A stretch of DNA of 64,000 nucleotides, taken from contig NZ_CP026995.1 of assembly GCF_013407185.1 (NCBI RefSeq), positions 809,578-873,577 on the forward strand, written 5' to 3'. Shown one piece after another: positions 8,990-17,971 of the stretch. The notes under the pieces were generated by a model that was not told the origin of the DNA, ran no database searches, and saw only the letters and a program-made list of their open reading frames with translations. Position numbers and translations under genes: made by a program. Source of the stretch: Nitrosopumilus ureiphilus (GTDB taxonomy: Archaea > Thermoproteota > Nitrososphaeria > Nitrososphaerales > Nitrosopumilaceae). Each line of letters starts with the position of its first letter. The first letter of the stretch is position 1.

Positions 8990-10204
8990 TTATTTTTTTC
9001 CTTTCACTAAATTAAAGAGTTGTCTTACGGCAAGTTTTGGATGGTGGGTTGCCAGCTTTATCATATTTGATAATCCAAATTCTGCTTTTATAAAATCGAT
9101 AAACTCTTCAGGTTTCAATTCTTTAATAATGTCTAACTCTCTATCCCACTCTTCATCTGATAACCCAATCCATCTATTCTGCACTTTTCCTGCAGAATTA
9201 ATTTTTGATTCAATCTCTTTTCTCCAATTTTCTTCATAGGGATTTAATGCAGTTTTGTCTGTATTTCCTGATTTTATTGCATCTGATGCGACTTTTCCCG
9301 CGACTCTGCCGAATTTTATTGCATATCTTATTCCTTCCAAAACCAAAGGATTTGCTTGGCCTGCAGAATCTCCAACTAAAATCAAATTGTTAAACACAGT
9401 TTTTCTTGACAAGCCATCATTTGGAATTAATCCATAATGAAACTCCATTGGTGATATTTTTCCTAGTTTTTTAATTGGGCCTATCTTTGAATCCATTAAT
9501 TCTTTGAGTCTTTGAGTTGGGTCTATATCTGATTCTGGTTTTCCAACACCTACTCCAATTCTAACAATGTTGTTTCCTAAAGGAAAAATCCACGCATATC
9601 CAGCTGGTGAGTATTGCTGACCTACCATCAACCACCATGTATCTGATTCTACATTTTCTACTTTCACCTCGTATTCTGCTCCTGCACCGAATCTTTTCCA
9701 TTGAGTTGCAAACCCCATTGCTTTGCACACTGTAGATGGAAAGCCGCTTGCGTCAATCACTACTTTTGAATGAAACGTAATTTTTCCATTTGGCCCAATT
9801 CCACTAACTCCTACAATATCTCCCCTCTTATTTTTAATTACATCCTTGACATTAATTTTCACAAAGATGTCTGCACCTGCCTGCTTTGCTTGTTGTGCTA
9901 ACCATCTGTATGTTTTTCTCACATCTAAAACAGCCGCCCGTGGAACTGAATCCCTAATTGTAACTTCATTGCTTGGTGAACAAAATGAGAAATTTTTAAT
10001 TGGATTAAAACAATCATCTGGAATTCCAAACTCTTTGATATTTTGAATCCATGTGACTCCGCTTGTTCTAACAGTTTCTGCAATTGAATTTTCTTTTTCT
10101 AATAGAGCAACTTTAATTCCATTTTTTGCAGATGCAAATGCTGCTGATGACCCTGCTGGCCCTCCTCCTACTATAACTAAATCATAGTGATGTTCTTCAG
10201 ACAA
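8990..10204 (-). CDS. Geranylgeranyl reductase family FAD protein
   Basis: Flavoprotein of the geranylgeranyl reductase family, which saturates the isoprenoid chains of archaeal membrane lipids (or reduces related polyprenyl groups). The 404-aa protein opens with the dinucleotide-binding motif DLVIVGGGPAGSSAA, has the family LVGDSAGQANPLVLEGIRYA segment with the second FAD motif near residue 285, and PAGYAWIFPLG. Length is normal. Its stop codon abuts that of the convergent secreted-protein gene with no gap. Archaea have several paralogues, so the exact substrate (phospholipid tail or quinone) is not certain. Confidence 0.9.
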   Translation of the reverse strand: MSEEHHYDLVIVGGGPAGSSAAFASAKNGIKVALLEKENSIAETVRTSGVTWIQNIKEFGIPDDCFNPIKNFSFCSPSNEVTIRDSVPRAAVLDVRKTYRWLAQQAKQAGADIFVKINVKDVIKNKRGDIVGVSGIGPNGKITFHSKVVIDASGFPSTVCKAMGFATQWKRFGAGAEYEVKVENVESDTWWLMVGQQYSPAGYAWIFPLGNNIVRIGVGVGKPESDIDPTQRLKELMDSKIGPIKKLGKISPMEFHYGLIPNDGLSRKTVFNNLILVGDSAGQANPLVLEGIRYAIKFGRVAGKVASDAIKSGNTDKTALNPYEENWRKEIESKINSAGKVQNRWIGLSDEEWDRELDIIKELKPEEFIDFIKAEFGLSNMIKLATHHPKLAVRQLFNLVKGKK

Positions 10205-10255
10205 CTTAACTCAATCAGCAGTCCTAGGATATAATTTTGAGGAATTTCTGTGAAA

Positions 10256-10465
10256 TCATTTCTTTAAAACTGGTGTGCCTGATGCATCGTTTTCTCTTTC
10301 TGAATCAAAGGTTTGCATATGTCCTGGATCTCTATGCATGTAACTATGAGTCTCCCCTTCACTCTTTCTGCAGAATTTTGAATGAATTGTCTCCTCTATC
10401 TTTAATGTTGTTTCATTTTCATGAAATAAGCGTTTTCCACAGTCGGGGCATATGAATTCAGGCAT
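10256..10465 (-). CDS. Small C2HC zinc-finger protein
   Basis: A 69-aa protein starting MPEFICPDCGKRLF, with a CxxC pair followed about 20 residues later by H-x3-C (HSKFC), a likely zinc finger. The rest is polar with several His residues. A longer frame from 10483 adds six residues, but the internal ATG begins at the conserved part. Function unknown. Confidence 0.55.
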   Translation of the reverse strand: MPEFICPDCGKRLFHENETTLKIEETIHSKFCRKSEGETHSYMHRDPGHMQTFDSERENDASGTPVLKK

Positions 10466-10569
10466 AAATTCCGTTTGTATCAAATCTATTTAGATGTTTC
10501 AGGCAATATTGAATTGACTGTTTTATTCTGGAACCGAAACTTTAGATGTTTACAACTTTGTAATTATTT

Positions 10570-10695
10570 ATGGATGAATCTCAAATCTCGTCTTTTGTTA
10601 TGTGGTCTGCCATTACTGGAATTATTATGGTGATTACTGGACTAAGTTACCGTGCATATTTGAGGACAAAGAACGATGAGATCTCTTCATCTTGA
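10570..10695 (+). CDS. 41-aa single-pass membrane protein
   Basis: A short ATG-initiated frame coding MDESQISSF then a hydrophobic helix (VMWSAITGIIMVITGLSY) and a short basic tail ending in NDEISSS. The stop overlaps the start of the DUF99 gene by 20 nt in another frame, the tight packing seen in co-transcribed genes. Helix plus positively charged tail suggests one membrane span. Function unknown; real status is likely but unproven. Confidence 0.5.
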   Translation: MDESQISSFVMWSAITGIIMVITGLSYRAYLRTKNDEISSS

Positions 10696-11257
10696 AAAAA
10701 AAGGATTAAGGGGACTTGCTATTGCTGAAAGCTTTGCACCAAACTCCTCAAAATCTATCTTGTCTGGAATTGTGATGAGGCGAGATTTCATTATTGATGA
10801 TTTTGTATTCGGAAGTGCAACATTAGGTGGCAATGATGCTACTGATTCTATTCTAAAGATGTACGATGAACTTGATAGACCTGACGTCAGTTATGTGTTG
10901 ATCTCTGGCTTGATAGTTTCCATGTATAATATTATAGATATCCGAAAATTATTTGATTCTCTAAAAATTCCAATTATTGGAGTTTCGTATAACGATTCTC
11001 TTGGAATTGAAGGTGCTCTTAAACATCATTTTCCAAATTCATTTGAATCCAAAATTTCTGAATATCATAAATTAGGTAAACGAGAAAAAATTACTCTACA
11101 CACATGTCATGATATTTTTGTTAGGAGGGAAGGTTGCACATTAAATGATGTGAAACATCTTCTTGATGATTTAACATTAAATGGTTCAATTCCAGAACCT
11201 ATTCGTGTATCTCAATTACTTGCAAAAACGTTACTTGAAAAAGGATTATCCTTCTGA
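10676..11257 (+). CDS. DUF99 (UPF0215) family protein
   Basis: A 193-aa member of the archaeal DUF99 family, related in fold to endonuclease V/RNase H-like proteins. The N-terminal HLEKKGLRGLAIAESF and central VSYVLISGLIVSMYNIIDI and IPIIGVSY segments are the family hallmarks. No biochemical role is established for DUF99. Its start overlaps the 41-aa membrane protein and its 3' end overlaps the convergent SDR gene by 12 nt. Confidence 0.88.
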   Translation: MRSLHLEKKGLRGLAIAESFAPNSSKSILSGIVMRRDFIIDDFVFGSATLGGNDATDSILKMYDELDRPDVSYVLISGLIVSMYNIIDIRKLFDSLKIPIIGVSYNDSLGIEGALKHHFPNSFESKISEYHKLGKREKITLHTCHDIFVRREGCTLNDVKHLLDDLTLNGSIPEPIRVSQLLAKTLLEKGLSF

Positions 11258-12007
11258 AGCGGTCTTGCCACCATCTACATTTAGAATGGTTCCTGTTACC
11301 CAATTTGCTTCATCTGATGCTAAATAGAGTACAGCATTTGCAACATCTACTGGTTCACCAACTCTTGCAAGAGGTAATCTTTCTTCAAGAACTTTTCTTG
11401 CTTGAGGATCATCAAGATATGGTTTAATCATTCCTGAGTTGATAATTCCTGGATTTACACAATTGCATCTGATGTTTCTTCTTGCATATTCTACTGCAAT
11501 TGATTTTGTAAACATGGAAATTGCTGCTTTGGTTGCAGAATATGCTGCTAAATGTACTCTTGGTATTGCTCTTTCACTTGAAATCGACCCTATATTCACA
11601 ATGACTCCACTTTTTACATCTGACATTTTTGAAAGAACTGCTTTTGTCATATGAAACACTCCTAACAAATTGACATCAATGAGTTTTTTAATTTCAGAAT
11701 CTTTCATTTCATGAAAGTGCACTGGATCATTAATTGCTCCTGCATTATTTACTAAAATATCTATTTTACCATATGTGTCCATGATTTGATTAACAGCTTG
11801 GAGTGCTTGTGATTCATCAGTCAAATCACATGTTACTGATGCTGTTGATTCTTCATTCCCAATCTCTTTTCTTGCCTTTTCTAATCCTTCTAGGCTTCTT
11901 GCAACAAGAACAACCTTTGCTCCTTCTTCAGTAAATCTTTTGACGATTCCTTTACCTATATCACTTGATGCCCCTGTAACTATGGCGACTTTATCACTTA
12001 ATCTCAT
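11246..12007 (-). CDS. Short-chain dehydrogenase/reductase (SDR)
   Basis: NAD(P)-dependent oxidoreductase of the classical SDR family, 253 aa. The cofactor motif is [10 protein letters not shown] at about residue 11, with NNAG near 89, a catalytic Ser region (NIGSISS), and YSATK (Tyr and Lys). The C-terminus carries the usual [18 protein letters not shown]. It resembles 3-oxoacyl-ACP reductases and glucose dehydrogenase-like SDRs, but the substrate cannot be told. It is followed on the same strand by a 3-hydroxyacid dehydrogenase, suggesting related acyl or hydroxyacid metabolism. Confidence 0.9.
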   Translation of the reverse strand: MRLSDKVAIVTGASSDIGKGIVKRFTEEGAKVVLVARSLEGLEKARKEIGNEESTASVTCDLTDESQALQAVNQIMDTYGKIDILVNNAGAINDPVHFHEMKDSEIKKLIDVNLLGVFHMTKAVLSKMSDVKSGVIVNIGSISSERAIPRVHLAAYSATKAAISMFTKSIAVEYARRNIRCNCVNPGIINSGMIKPYLDDPQARKVLEERLPLARVGEPVDVANAVLYLASDEANWVTGTILNVDGGKTASEG

Positions 12008-12068
12008 ACTAACACAAATAACTCATAACTTATAGAATTTTTGTTTAACTTTATTCGTGGTTTTAGTT

Positions 12069-12947
12069 TTATTTGGAATCATTAATTTTTTTGATGTGTT
12101 CAATTATTCCTGTATAGTCTATTTCGCCTAGTCCTTCTTTAAGAGCGTCACTGTACACTTGTTCTGCTTTTTCAATCATTGGTAGTTTTATTCCTAAAGA
12201 TTTGGCAGTTTCTGTAATTGTACTGATATCTTTTTTTAGATTTGCAAGGGTAAATGTTGCCTCATATTTACCCTCTGCCATTTTGTATGCCTTTTTTTCA
12301 CTCATTCCTGTTTTAAAGTACGTAGAGTTTAAAATTTCAAGAAATATTCTAGGATCAACATTTAATTTCTTAACAAGAGTGATTCCCTCTGATAGCGCCA
12401 GTGCAAGCATAGTTATTTGAAGATTCATGGCAAGCTTGACTGAATGTGCAACCCCACTTTCTCCTAAGAAAAATACTTTGTTTGCAATATTGTATAAGAC
12501 ATTTTTACAACTCTCAAAAGTACTCTTGTCTCCTGACACCATCATGACTAAATCTCCAGTAATTGCAACATTTGGTCCTCCCATTACTGGGATGTCTAAT
12601 TTCTGAATGTTATGCTCTAGAAATTTTTCTGAAATGTTTTTTGATTCTGATGGACTAATCGTGCTCATATCTGCAACAATTAATTTTTCATTTTTACCCT
12701 CAATTATTCCATCTTTTTCAAAAGATATTTGTTTTATTGCATCTGCATCTTTTACTACAATAATGACAAGTTCTACATCCTCTGCAATTTCTTTAGGTGA
12801 TGATACAACCTTAGCTCCTTTCTTTTTGATTTGCGTTGTTTTTTCTTTTGTTCGATTGTACACTGTAACGTCAAAACCTGAATCCAACAAATGCAGCGCT
12901 ACTGCATTTCCTAACATTCCTAAACCCACAATGCCTATTTTTTTCAT
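12069..12947 (-). CDS. 3-hydroxyisobutyrate dehydrogenase-family NAD(P)-dependent oxidoreductase
   Basis: A 292-aa beta-hydroxyacid dehydrogenase. The Rossmann motif is GIVGLGMLGNAVA at the N-terminus, and the NAD-binding beta-strand continues as VTVYNRTKEK (Asn-Arg-Thr suggests NADP). VMGGPNVAITGDLVMMVSG is the substrate-binding region, and the helix GVAHSVKLAMNLQ carries the catalytic Lys. Possible substrates include 3-hydroxyisobutyrate, glyoxylate or succinic semialdehyde; the family does not settle this. It lies between the SDR gene and a small hypothetical gene on the same strand. Confidence 0.9.
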   Translation of the reverse strand: MKKIGIVGLGMLGNAVALHLLDSGFDVTVYNRTKEKTTQIKKKGAKVVSSPKEIAEDVELVIIVVKDADAIKQISFEKDGIIEGKNEKLIVADMSTISPSESKNISEKFLEHNIQKLDIPVMGGPNVAITGDLVMMVSGDKSTFESCKNVLYNIANKVFFLGESGVAHSVKLAMNLQITMLALALSEGITLVKKLNVDPRIFLEILNSTYFKTGMSEKKAYKMAEGKYEATFTLANLKKDISTITETAKSLGIKLPMIEKAEQVYSDALKEGLGEIDYTGIIEHIKKINDSK

Positions 12948-12974
12948 TTTTTATCATTACTTGGAATTAATATT

Positions 12975-13361
12975 TTAATGACGTTCTTCATTTTGAATCT
13001 CCCATTGATTATTTCCAAATCTTGATGAGACAAATTCTAATTGTCCTATTGTCTTGTCGCCTTTTTTAACTTTGGCAAAATCAAATTTTTTCAATCTTAG
13101 TAGTTTCTCTTTTGGTTTGTATCCTCCTTCAATTACTTTTACCTTGAATCTTTTACTTGCTTTGATAATCATCTTCCTTGCAATTTGAACATCGCCCATC
13201 CATGAAAACATTTCAAAATCTCCAAAATTTTTACTGGAAATCTCATATCCATATAGTCTAGCTTCAAGTTTCACTCCTTGAACTTTTGCCTGATTATTTA
13301 ACCATGATACAATCTCTTCTCCGTGACCCTTCTCAACCCCAAATGTTTCTGAATCCCTCAT
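12975..13361 (-). CDS. Hypothetical protein, probably conserved in Thaumarchaeota
   Basis: A 128-aa basic soluble protein with no family I can name. It has a Lys-rich middle (RKMIIKASKRFKVKV) and ends in a short charged tail. It sits 27 nt upstream of the 3-hydroxyacid dehydrogenase on the same strand, so the two are probably co-transcribed. Function unknown. Confidence 0.65.
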   Translation of the reverse strand: MRDSETFGVEKGHGEEIVSWLNNQAKVQGVKLEARLYGYEISSKNFGDFEMFSWMGDVQIARKMIIKASKRFKVKVIEGGYKPKEKLLRLKKFDFAKVKKGDKTIGQLEFVSSRFGNNQWEIQNEERH

Positions 13362-13444
13362 CTATTCAAACTCACATTATCAAACCATAATAATCATTTT
13401 CAAATCACTGTTAGACTAAAATATTGACTAGTTCTTCAAATTTC

Positions 13445-13813
13445 ATGCTCACAATTGATTGCAAAGATGTTTTATCAATAAAAAATGAATTACTTGTATA
13501 TGTTGCAGATAAAGTAGCAGCTATTCCTACCCTCAAACAACATCAATTCACACTCTCTACTTTTGATGATGATGACATTATTGATGCTGATTTAGTAATT
13601 TCTGCCATTAAAGAATACTTGGACTCGATAGATGAAGGAAAAAACTTTGCTGTAATTTCAAATGATAGAAAAATTAACATCACATCTATTTCAGGCAGAG
13701 TGATAGAACGAGAATCTGTAGAACAATCTGAAATGTTTACTTGCACTCATTGTGGTTTTGTCACAAGATACCAAGTTGAATTAAATGTCCACATGAGAAT
13801 TCACTATCTTTGA
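13445..13813 (+). CDS. Protein with a C-terminal C2H2 zinc finger
   Basis: A 122-aa protein with an acidic alpha/beta N-terminal part and a C2H2 zinc finger at the end (CTHCGFVTRY...HMRIHYL, with C-x2-C-x12-H-x3-H spacing). This is the classical finger pattern, uncommon in archaea except in small proteins. A TTG at 13424 would add seven residues. The ATG at 13445 is preferred because an AAAATATT box lies about 26 nt upstream. A DNA-binding role is possible but unproven. Confidence 0.6.
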   Translation: MLTIDCKDVLSIKNELLVYVADKVAAIPTLKQHQFTLSTFDDDDIIDADLVISAIKEYLDSIDEGKNFAVISNDRKINITSISGRVIERESVEQSEMFTCTHCGFVTRYQVELNVHMRIHYL

Positions 13814-14169
13814 GTTTTATTAAAAATTCTAAAACTTGGATTTTTAATTATGGGCATTTCTTGAGCCATTGAAAAATTATGACTTTCAAAGCGTTTTTGG
13901 TATTCTGAAATGTAACTTTGTGCCACTTGTATTATTTTAAATCTAGTTCTTATTCCGTCAATCTCTGATTGCTTCCCAAACACATCATAGACTACAACTG
14001 TGTACTGACTTGGTTTAACCTGATACTTTGAACTACAATGCCACAAAATTCCCAATGTCACTACAAAAAACCCTGTGACAAATTTATCTAGAATTTTAAT
14101 TACATTTTGATTTTTAACAGGATCTTTATAAGCACTAGTTACACAAAAAAATTGTGAAAAAATCGTCAA
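13804..14169 (-). CDS. Hypothetical single-pass membrane protein
   Basis: A frame of up to 121 aa with one hydrophobic helix (FVTGFFVVTLGILWHC) and a polar C-terminal part (YTVVVYDVFGKQSE, RTRFKIIQVAQSYISEYQKRF). The start is unclear: the only TTG lies inside the divergent gene, and no ATG or GTG precedes the helix. The protein may use an unusual start, or its 5' end may be damaged. The last 10 nt overlap the zinc-finger gene. Function unknown. Confidence 0.5.
   Translation of the reverse strand: MTIFSQFFCVTSAYKDPVKNQNVIKILDKFVTGFFVVTLGILWHCSSKYQVKPSQYTVVVYDVFGKQSEIDGIRTRFKIIQVAQSYISEYQKRFESHNFSMAQEMPIIKNPSFRIFNKTQR
14124..14131 (+). promoter_or_regulatory. TATA box for the small zinc-finger gene
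   Basis: TTTATAAG, 30 nt before the GTG at 14154, a strong archaeal TATA match at leaderless spacing. Confidence 0.5.
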
Positions 14170-14351
14170 AGAATAATGTGAATAAAGTTTATTGTGAAAA
14201 ATGTGATCTTGTTTTTGAATCTAGAGAAAGATTTGAAAAACATCTTGACGGACATTCATCAAATATTGCATGTGAAATGTGTCCTATTGACACTGTAATT
14301 GCAAAATTTGTAAATTTGTTTAAACGAAAGCCATCACGTAATTTGGAATAA
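14154..14351 (+). CDS. Small C2H2 zinc-finger protein
   Basis: A 65-aa basic protein with a C2H2 finger (CEKCDLVFESRERFEKHLDGH), a further CEMC pair and a Lys/Arg-rich tail. Starts at GTG with a TATA box 30 nt upstream. This is the second short C2H2 protein within 1 kb, suggesting a small family. It is a candidate nucleic-acid-binding protein. Confidence 0.6.
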   Translation: MKKSSKNNVNKVYCEKCDLVFESRERFEKHLDGHSSNIACEMCPIDTVIAKFVNLFKRKPSRNLE

Positions 14352-14382
14352 GTTTTTTTAAACAATTCCATCTTTTTGAAAT

Positions 14383-15045
14383 ATGCATAAAAAAGCTGTA
14401 ATTTTAGGCGTCATTGTTGTAGCAATAGTCGCCGGTATTGCAGCATCTATTTCATCATCTACATCAGAAACCGTTAATCTTGATATGGGTAGAACACATG
14501 GTACAATCTCTACTGCTATGGGTTCTGCAATTTTAGGTGATCCTTCTGCTCCAATCACAATTGTTGAATTTGGTGATTATCAATGTCATCAATACTATAA
14601 TTGGTTTCACAATACAAAACCTGCAATAACACGTGATTATATTGAAACTGGAAAAGCAAATTTAGTTTTTGTTGATTTGGCCGTTTTGGGAAATGATTCC
14701 CCCAAAGCAGCTCAGGCTTCATATTGTGCTGAAGATCAAGGGATGTACTGGGATTATCATGGCCTTCTTTACAATTCACAAGAACCAAAAATAGATGGAG
14801 GTTGGGCAAATTCTGAAAGGCTAAAGGCATTTGCATTTACTTTGAGTCTTGATATGGGCCTTTTTGAAAGTTGTCTTGATTCAGGAAAATATTCAAAACG
14901 TGTTCAGTACAACATACAACAAGCAAGAGACAATGGTGTACATGGAACTCCTGGGTTCTTCATTGTAGGTTCTGATGGACAACAACAAATCAGTGGGGCA
15001 CAACCATTTTCTGTTTTTAAACAAATGCTGGATCCTATGATCTAA
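14383..15045 (+). CDS. DsbA-like thioredoxin-fold protein lacking the second active-site Cys
   Basis: A 220-aa membrane-anchored or secreted DsbA-family protein. Residues 5-25 form a signal or anchor helix; the DsbA core begins with ILGDPSAPITIVEFGDYQC, and the cis-Pro loop is VHGTPGFFIVG. The usual CxxC is C68-H-Q-Y71, so the second Cys is missing. Two other Cys (in ASYCAED and ESCLDSG) are conserved-looking. A single reactive Cys suggests an isomerase, a mixed-disulfide carrier or a non-redox role. It is followed directly by a frameshifted membrane protein with a CxC motif, possibly its redox partner. Confidence 0.85.
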   Translation: MHKKAVILGVIVVAIVAGIAASISSSTSETVNLDMGRTHGTISTAMGSAILGDPSAPITIVEFGDYQCHQYYNWFHNTKPAITRDYIETGKANLVFVDLAVLGNDSPKAAQASYCAEDQGMYWDYHGLLYNSQEPKIDGGWANSERLKAFAFTLSLDMGLFESCLDSGKYSKRVQYNIQQARDNGVHGTPGFFIVGSDGQQQISGAQPFSVFKQMLDPMI

Positions 15046-15526
15046 ATGATACAACCAATCAAACTTGTATTTTCAAATTTCAAATATGTTCTCTTATCTA
15101 CTGTCATTTTTGTATCTATGATGATTGGCTTACTGATATTATCTGAATATGTTTTCTTATACCCCTATATTGTAAGTCATTTACCTTCTGGAACTGAATT
15201 GGGATTTGTATTAATCTTAACACTTTCAGCACTGTCTGCATTGGTAATTCCAATGAATATTTTTCGAATTAATATTTTAAAAAGTTCAAAACAAAAAATG
15301 GGTGGCGGTGCTATTGGTTCTATCATGGGTGCTATTGCTGATGCATGCAGTTGTGGCCCTGTGGGGGTTTGCAGTGATCTCAACTTTTGGCTCAGTAGGT
15401 GCTACTGCAACTGTGTTTCTAACAAATTATGAAATCCCCATCCGAATCATTGCAATTGCTATTTTGATTGTAACTTATTTCACTACTGTAAAATCCCTCA
15501 AAATCGAGTGTAACGTCAATTCTTGA
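15046..15526 (+). pseudogene. Four-helix membrane protein with apparent frameshift
   Basis: Two overlapping frames encode one protein of about 159 aa if a base is removed from a run of five G at 15363-15367. The joined product has four hydrophobic helices, a central CSCGPVG motif, and continues FAVISTFGSVGATATVFL. It starts at the base after the DsbA-like gene's stop, so the two are co-transcribed, and the CxC motif suggests thiol redox exchange with it (inference). The break in a homopolymer could be a sequencing error, real decay or slippage. I do not recognise a named family. Confidence 0.7.
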
Positions 15527-15605
15527 TCTTGATGTATTAGAAATTACTAATTAGACAAATATTTGCAACCTTGGAATGTATGTTATAGTCATCTGAATAG
15601 ATTCT

Positions 15606-15683
15606 ATGACATTCATTTATGTTCCAATTCGGCCTAGTAGGAGAGATCCAGAGGCAGATGAAATAGAAGATGCAGAGGATTAG
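15606..15683 (+). CDS. Possible 25-aa peptide
   Basis: An ATG frame coding MTFIYVPIRPSRRDPEADEI and a short acidic end, isolated between two membrane-protein genes. Basic-then-acidic composition is unusual for chance, but there is no homology evidence. Weak call. Confidence 0.25.
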   Translation: MTFIYVPIRPSRRDPEADEIEDAED

Positions 15684-15766
15684 AGTTTTTTTGAATTTTA
15701 ATGAATAAATTAATTTTAAAATTTACAAAGTTGAGATATTTATTTGCCATTTTTTAGGTTTAACTA

Positions 15767-16684
15767 ATGCAGAATTGGAATCTTATTTTCGGAATTTTCA
15801 TAATTGCAAGTCCAATTCTTTTTTCAATGATTGCATATCCTGACTCAATAGCTTGGAGTTGGAATGAAGGTAGGGGGGGTTATTTCTTTGCACTTGTTTT
15901 CATAGTAGCTGAATTAATTGGTCTTAAAATTGTCATATCTAGAAAAAGACTGCTTGCCGTAATTCCAATGGCACTTCTAACTATTGCATATCTAATTTCA
16001 TTAGAGTATGGTCTTAGAGATTACATTATTGAATCTGCAGAGCAGTTTGATGTACAATTAATTTATTCATGGACATGGATGTGGGATTTTATTGTCATGG
16101 CAATTTTTATTGTTGCAGTATTGACAATTTTCTTTGGTAAACGATGGATTAGAATTGCACCTGCTGGACCTATATTTCTAATTGGCACTGCAATAATTCT
16201 CTCGCTTGATGCATTTTTCCCATACGATACTTTGGGTCCTTTACAATATGTTGTTCCATACTTTGTTCAAACTAATGTATGGATTATTACAATGCTTGAT
16301 CTTGGAACGGCAGTAGCTAAAGATAATGTCATGTTCTTACGAGGTGAACATGGTTCTATGGCTCTTCAGGTATTTTGGCCATCTGCGGGAGTTCATAGTA
16401 TTATTATTTTTTCATTAGTCATTGGTGCATTCATGTTAAAATTGAATATTCTAAGACATCGAAAAGCAATGTATTTTGTTTTAGGTATTGTAGGTACAAT
16501 CACAGTTAATCTGATTCGAATATTTTCATTATCCTGGTATGCCCTTAAAGTAACAACAGATCCTGTGGCATGGGAAGAATATCACAAGATTGCAGGTGAA
16601 ATCATGTTTTTGCCGTGGTTATTTGCATTCATCCTTGTAGTAATTTTGATAGAATCAAGACGCATGAAAAAACTTGGACAATAA
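15767..16684 (+). CDS. artE: Thaumarchaeosortase-like (exosortase/archaeosortase family) protein
   Basis: A 305-aa protein with about eight membrane helices. It matches the archaeosortase/exosortase fold, which processes proteins carrying C-terminal sorting signals (in Thaumarchaeota the PEFG-CTERM type). The active-site blocks are W204-P-S206-A-G, where most family members have Cys; N248-L-I-R251 with the catalytic Arg; and His273 in the next loop. A Ser therefore stands at the usual Cys site. I recall the thaumarchaeal branch differs here, but this should be checked. No PEFG-CTERM substrate was seen in this window. The gene symbol is tentative. Confidence 0.75.
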   Translation: MQNWNLIFGIFIIASPILFSMIAYPDSIAWSWNEGRGGYFFALVFIVAELIGLKIVISRKRLLAVIPMALLTIAYLISLEYGLRDYIIESAEQFDVQLIYSWTWMWDFIVMAIFIVAVLTIFFGKRWIRIAPAGPIFLIGTAIILSLDAFFPYDTLGPLQYVVPYFVQTNVWIITMLDLGTAVAKDNVMFLRGEHGSMALQVFWPSAGVHSIIIFSLVIGAFMLKLNILRHRKAMYFVLGIVGTITVNLIRIFSLSWYALKVTTDPVAWEEYHKIAGEIMFLPWLFAFILVVILIESRRMKKLGQ

Positions 16685-16693
16685 TTTTTCTAT

Positions 16694-17788
16694 TTAGAAA
16701 TAATTTGTAATGCTGCTTTGTCCTTGAACTTCTGAAAGTTCTGCAACTTTGACTCCTAATCTTCTAATTGTATCTGTCTGGTTTTCTAATGCTTCTTTTA
16801 GTAACTGATCAGCATTTTTTTGTAATTCCTCAAGACTTGTGGTTGGATTTCTTAGCATTCTTGATTTTGATTTGCTTGATAAATCAGATTGAACAAGATG
16901 AATTCCAACAGATTTGAATGTTCGATTATTTTTCAGTAATACATTGTGCACTTCTTTACATAATTCAACAATATTTTCCGATAGAAATTGATAATCTTTT
17001 GAGTCTTTTTTCAATGTTGAAATTTTACTATATTGTATACTTGCTTCTCTTTCTTTGACTGGTTCGTTATCTATCCCCCTTACTGCATTGTAGATGTAAG
17101 TTCCACTCTTTCTTCCAAATTCTTTATTCAAAGTAAAAACATCTAATTTTTTTAAATCTTGTATTGTTTCTAATTTCATTTCAGAAAACCTCTCTTCAGT
17201 TTTTTTCCCTATGCCTGGAATTACCCTAATTTTTAATGGTTCTAAAAATTCATTCATCTTATCTGGAGTTACAACTGTGAGACCATCTGGTTTTCGAAAA
17301 TCAGATGCAATTTTAGAAATTAACTTGTTAGGTGAAATTCCAATTGAACAACTGAGTTTAATTTTTTCTCGAATAGAATTTTTGATTTGTTGTGCAAGGT
17401 GACTAGCTTTCTTAAAATCACCTTCAACTCTTTTTGTTACATCCAAATATGCCTCATCTCTTCCAACATATTCAAAAACATCTGCATTAGATTTCATAAT
17501 CTCCATTGCTTTTTCAGAAATTTCTGAATAGAAATCAAAATCTACAGACAAAAATACTGCATCTTTTCTATCTTCCAGTCTTTTTTTTGCAAATGCTATT
17601 GGCATTCCTGCCTTGACCCCATATTTTCTTGCAGTATAGTTGGCCGTAGCTATTGCCCCACTACCACCCCCTCTGTCTGAGAAAACACAAACACATACTG
17701 GCTTTGTTTTTAATTCAGGTGATCTTGTCTCCTCACATTGAGCATAAAAATAATCAAAATCTACGTGGAAAACTACTCTTGTTTCCAA
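16694..17788 (-). CDS. dinB: DNA polymerase IV (Y family, DinB/Dpo4)
   Basis: Translesion DNA polymerase of 364 aa. The catalytic acidic residues lie in HVDFDYFYAQ (N-terminus) and VGRDEAYLDVT, followed by two HhH-like motifs (PGIGKKTEERF) and the little-finger domain (about 240-345). The protein ends in QSSITNYF, a PCNA-interacting (PIP) box at the extreme C-terminus, as in other archaeal Y polymerases. Length and motif order are normal. Confidence 0.95.
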   Translation of the reverse strand: METRVVFHVDFDYFYAQCEETRSPELKTKPVCVCVFSDRGGGSGAIATANYTARKYGVKAGMPIAFAKKRLEDRKDAVFLSVDFDFYSEISEKAMEIMKSNADVFEYVGRDEAYLDVTKRVEGDFKKASHLAQQIKNSIREKIKLSCSIGISPNKLISKIASDFRKPDGLTVVTPDKMNEFLEPLKIRVIPGIGKKTEERFSEMKLETIQDLKKLDVFTLNKEFGRKSGTYIYNAVRGIDNEPVKEREASIQYSKISTLKKDSKDYQFLSENIVELCKEVHNVLLKNNRTFKSVGIHLVQSDLSSKSKSRMLRNPTTSLEELQKNADQLLKEALENQTDTIRRLGVKVAELSEVQGQSSITNYF

Positions 17789-17971
17789 TACTTTTCAATA
17801 TTGTTTTGATTATTATTATATTGTGTATTCATCTAAAGTGGATGTCATAACATCATTCATTTCTACTACATTCCAAATTTACTGGGAATTGAATTATGGT
17901 TGAATTTACTAAGATTGTTTGTATTTTTATTACAAACATCATTTCATGTATTGATCTGATGTGATGAAATC

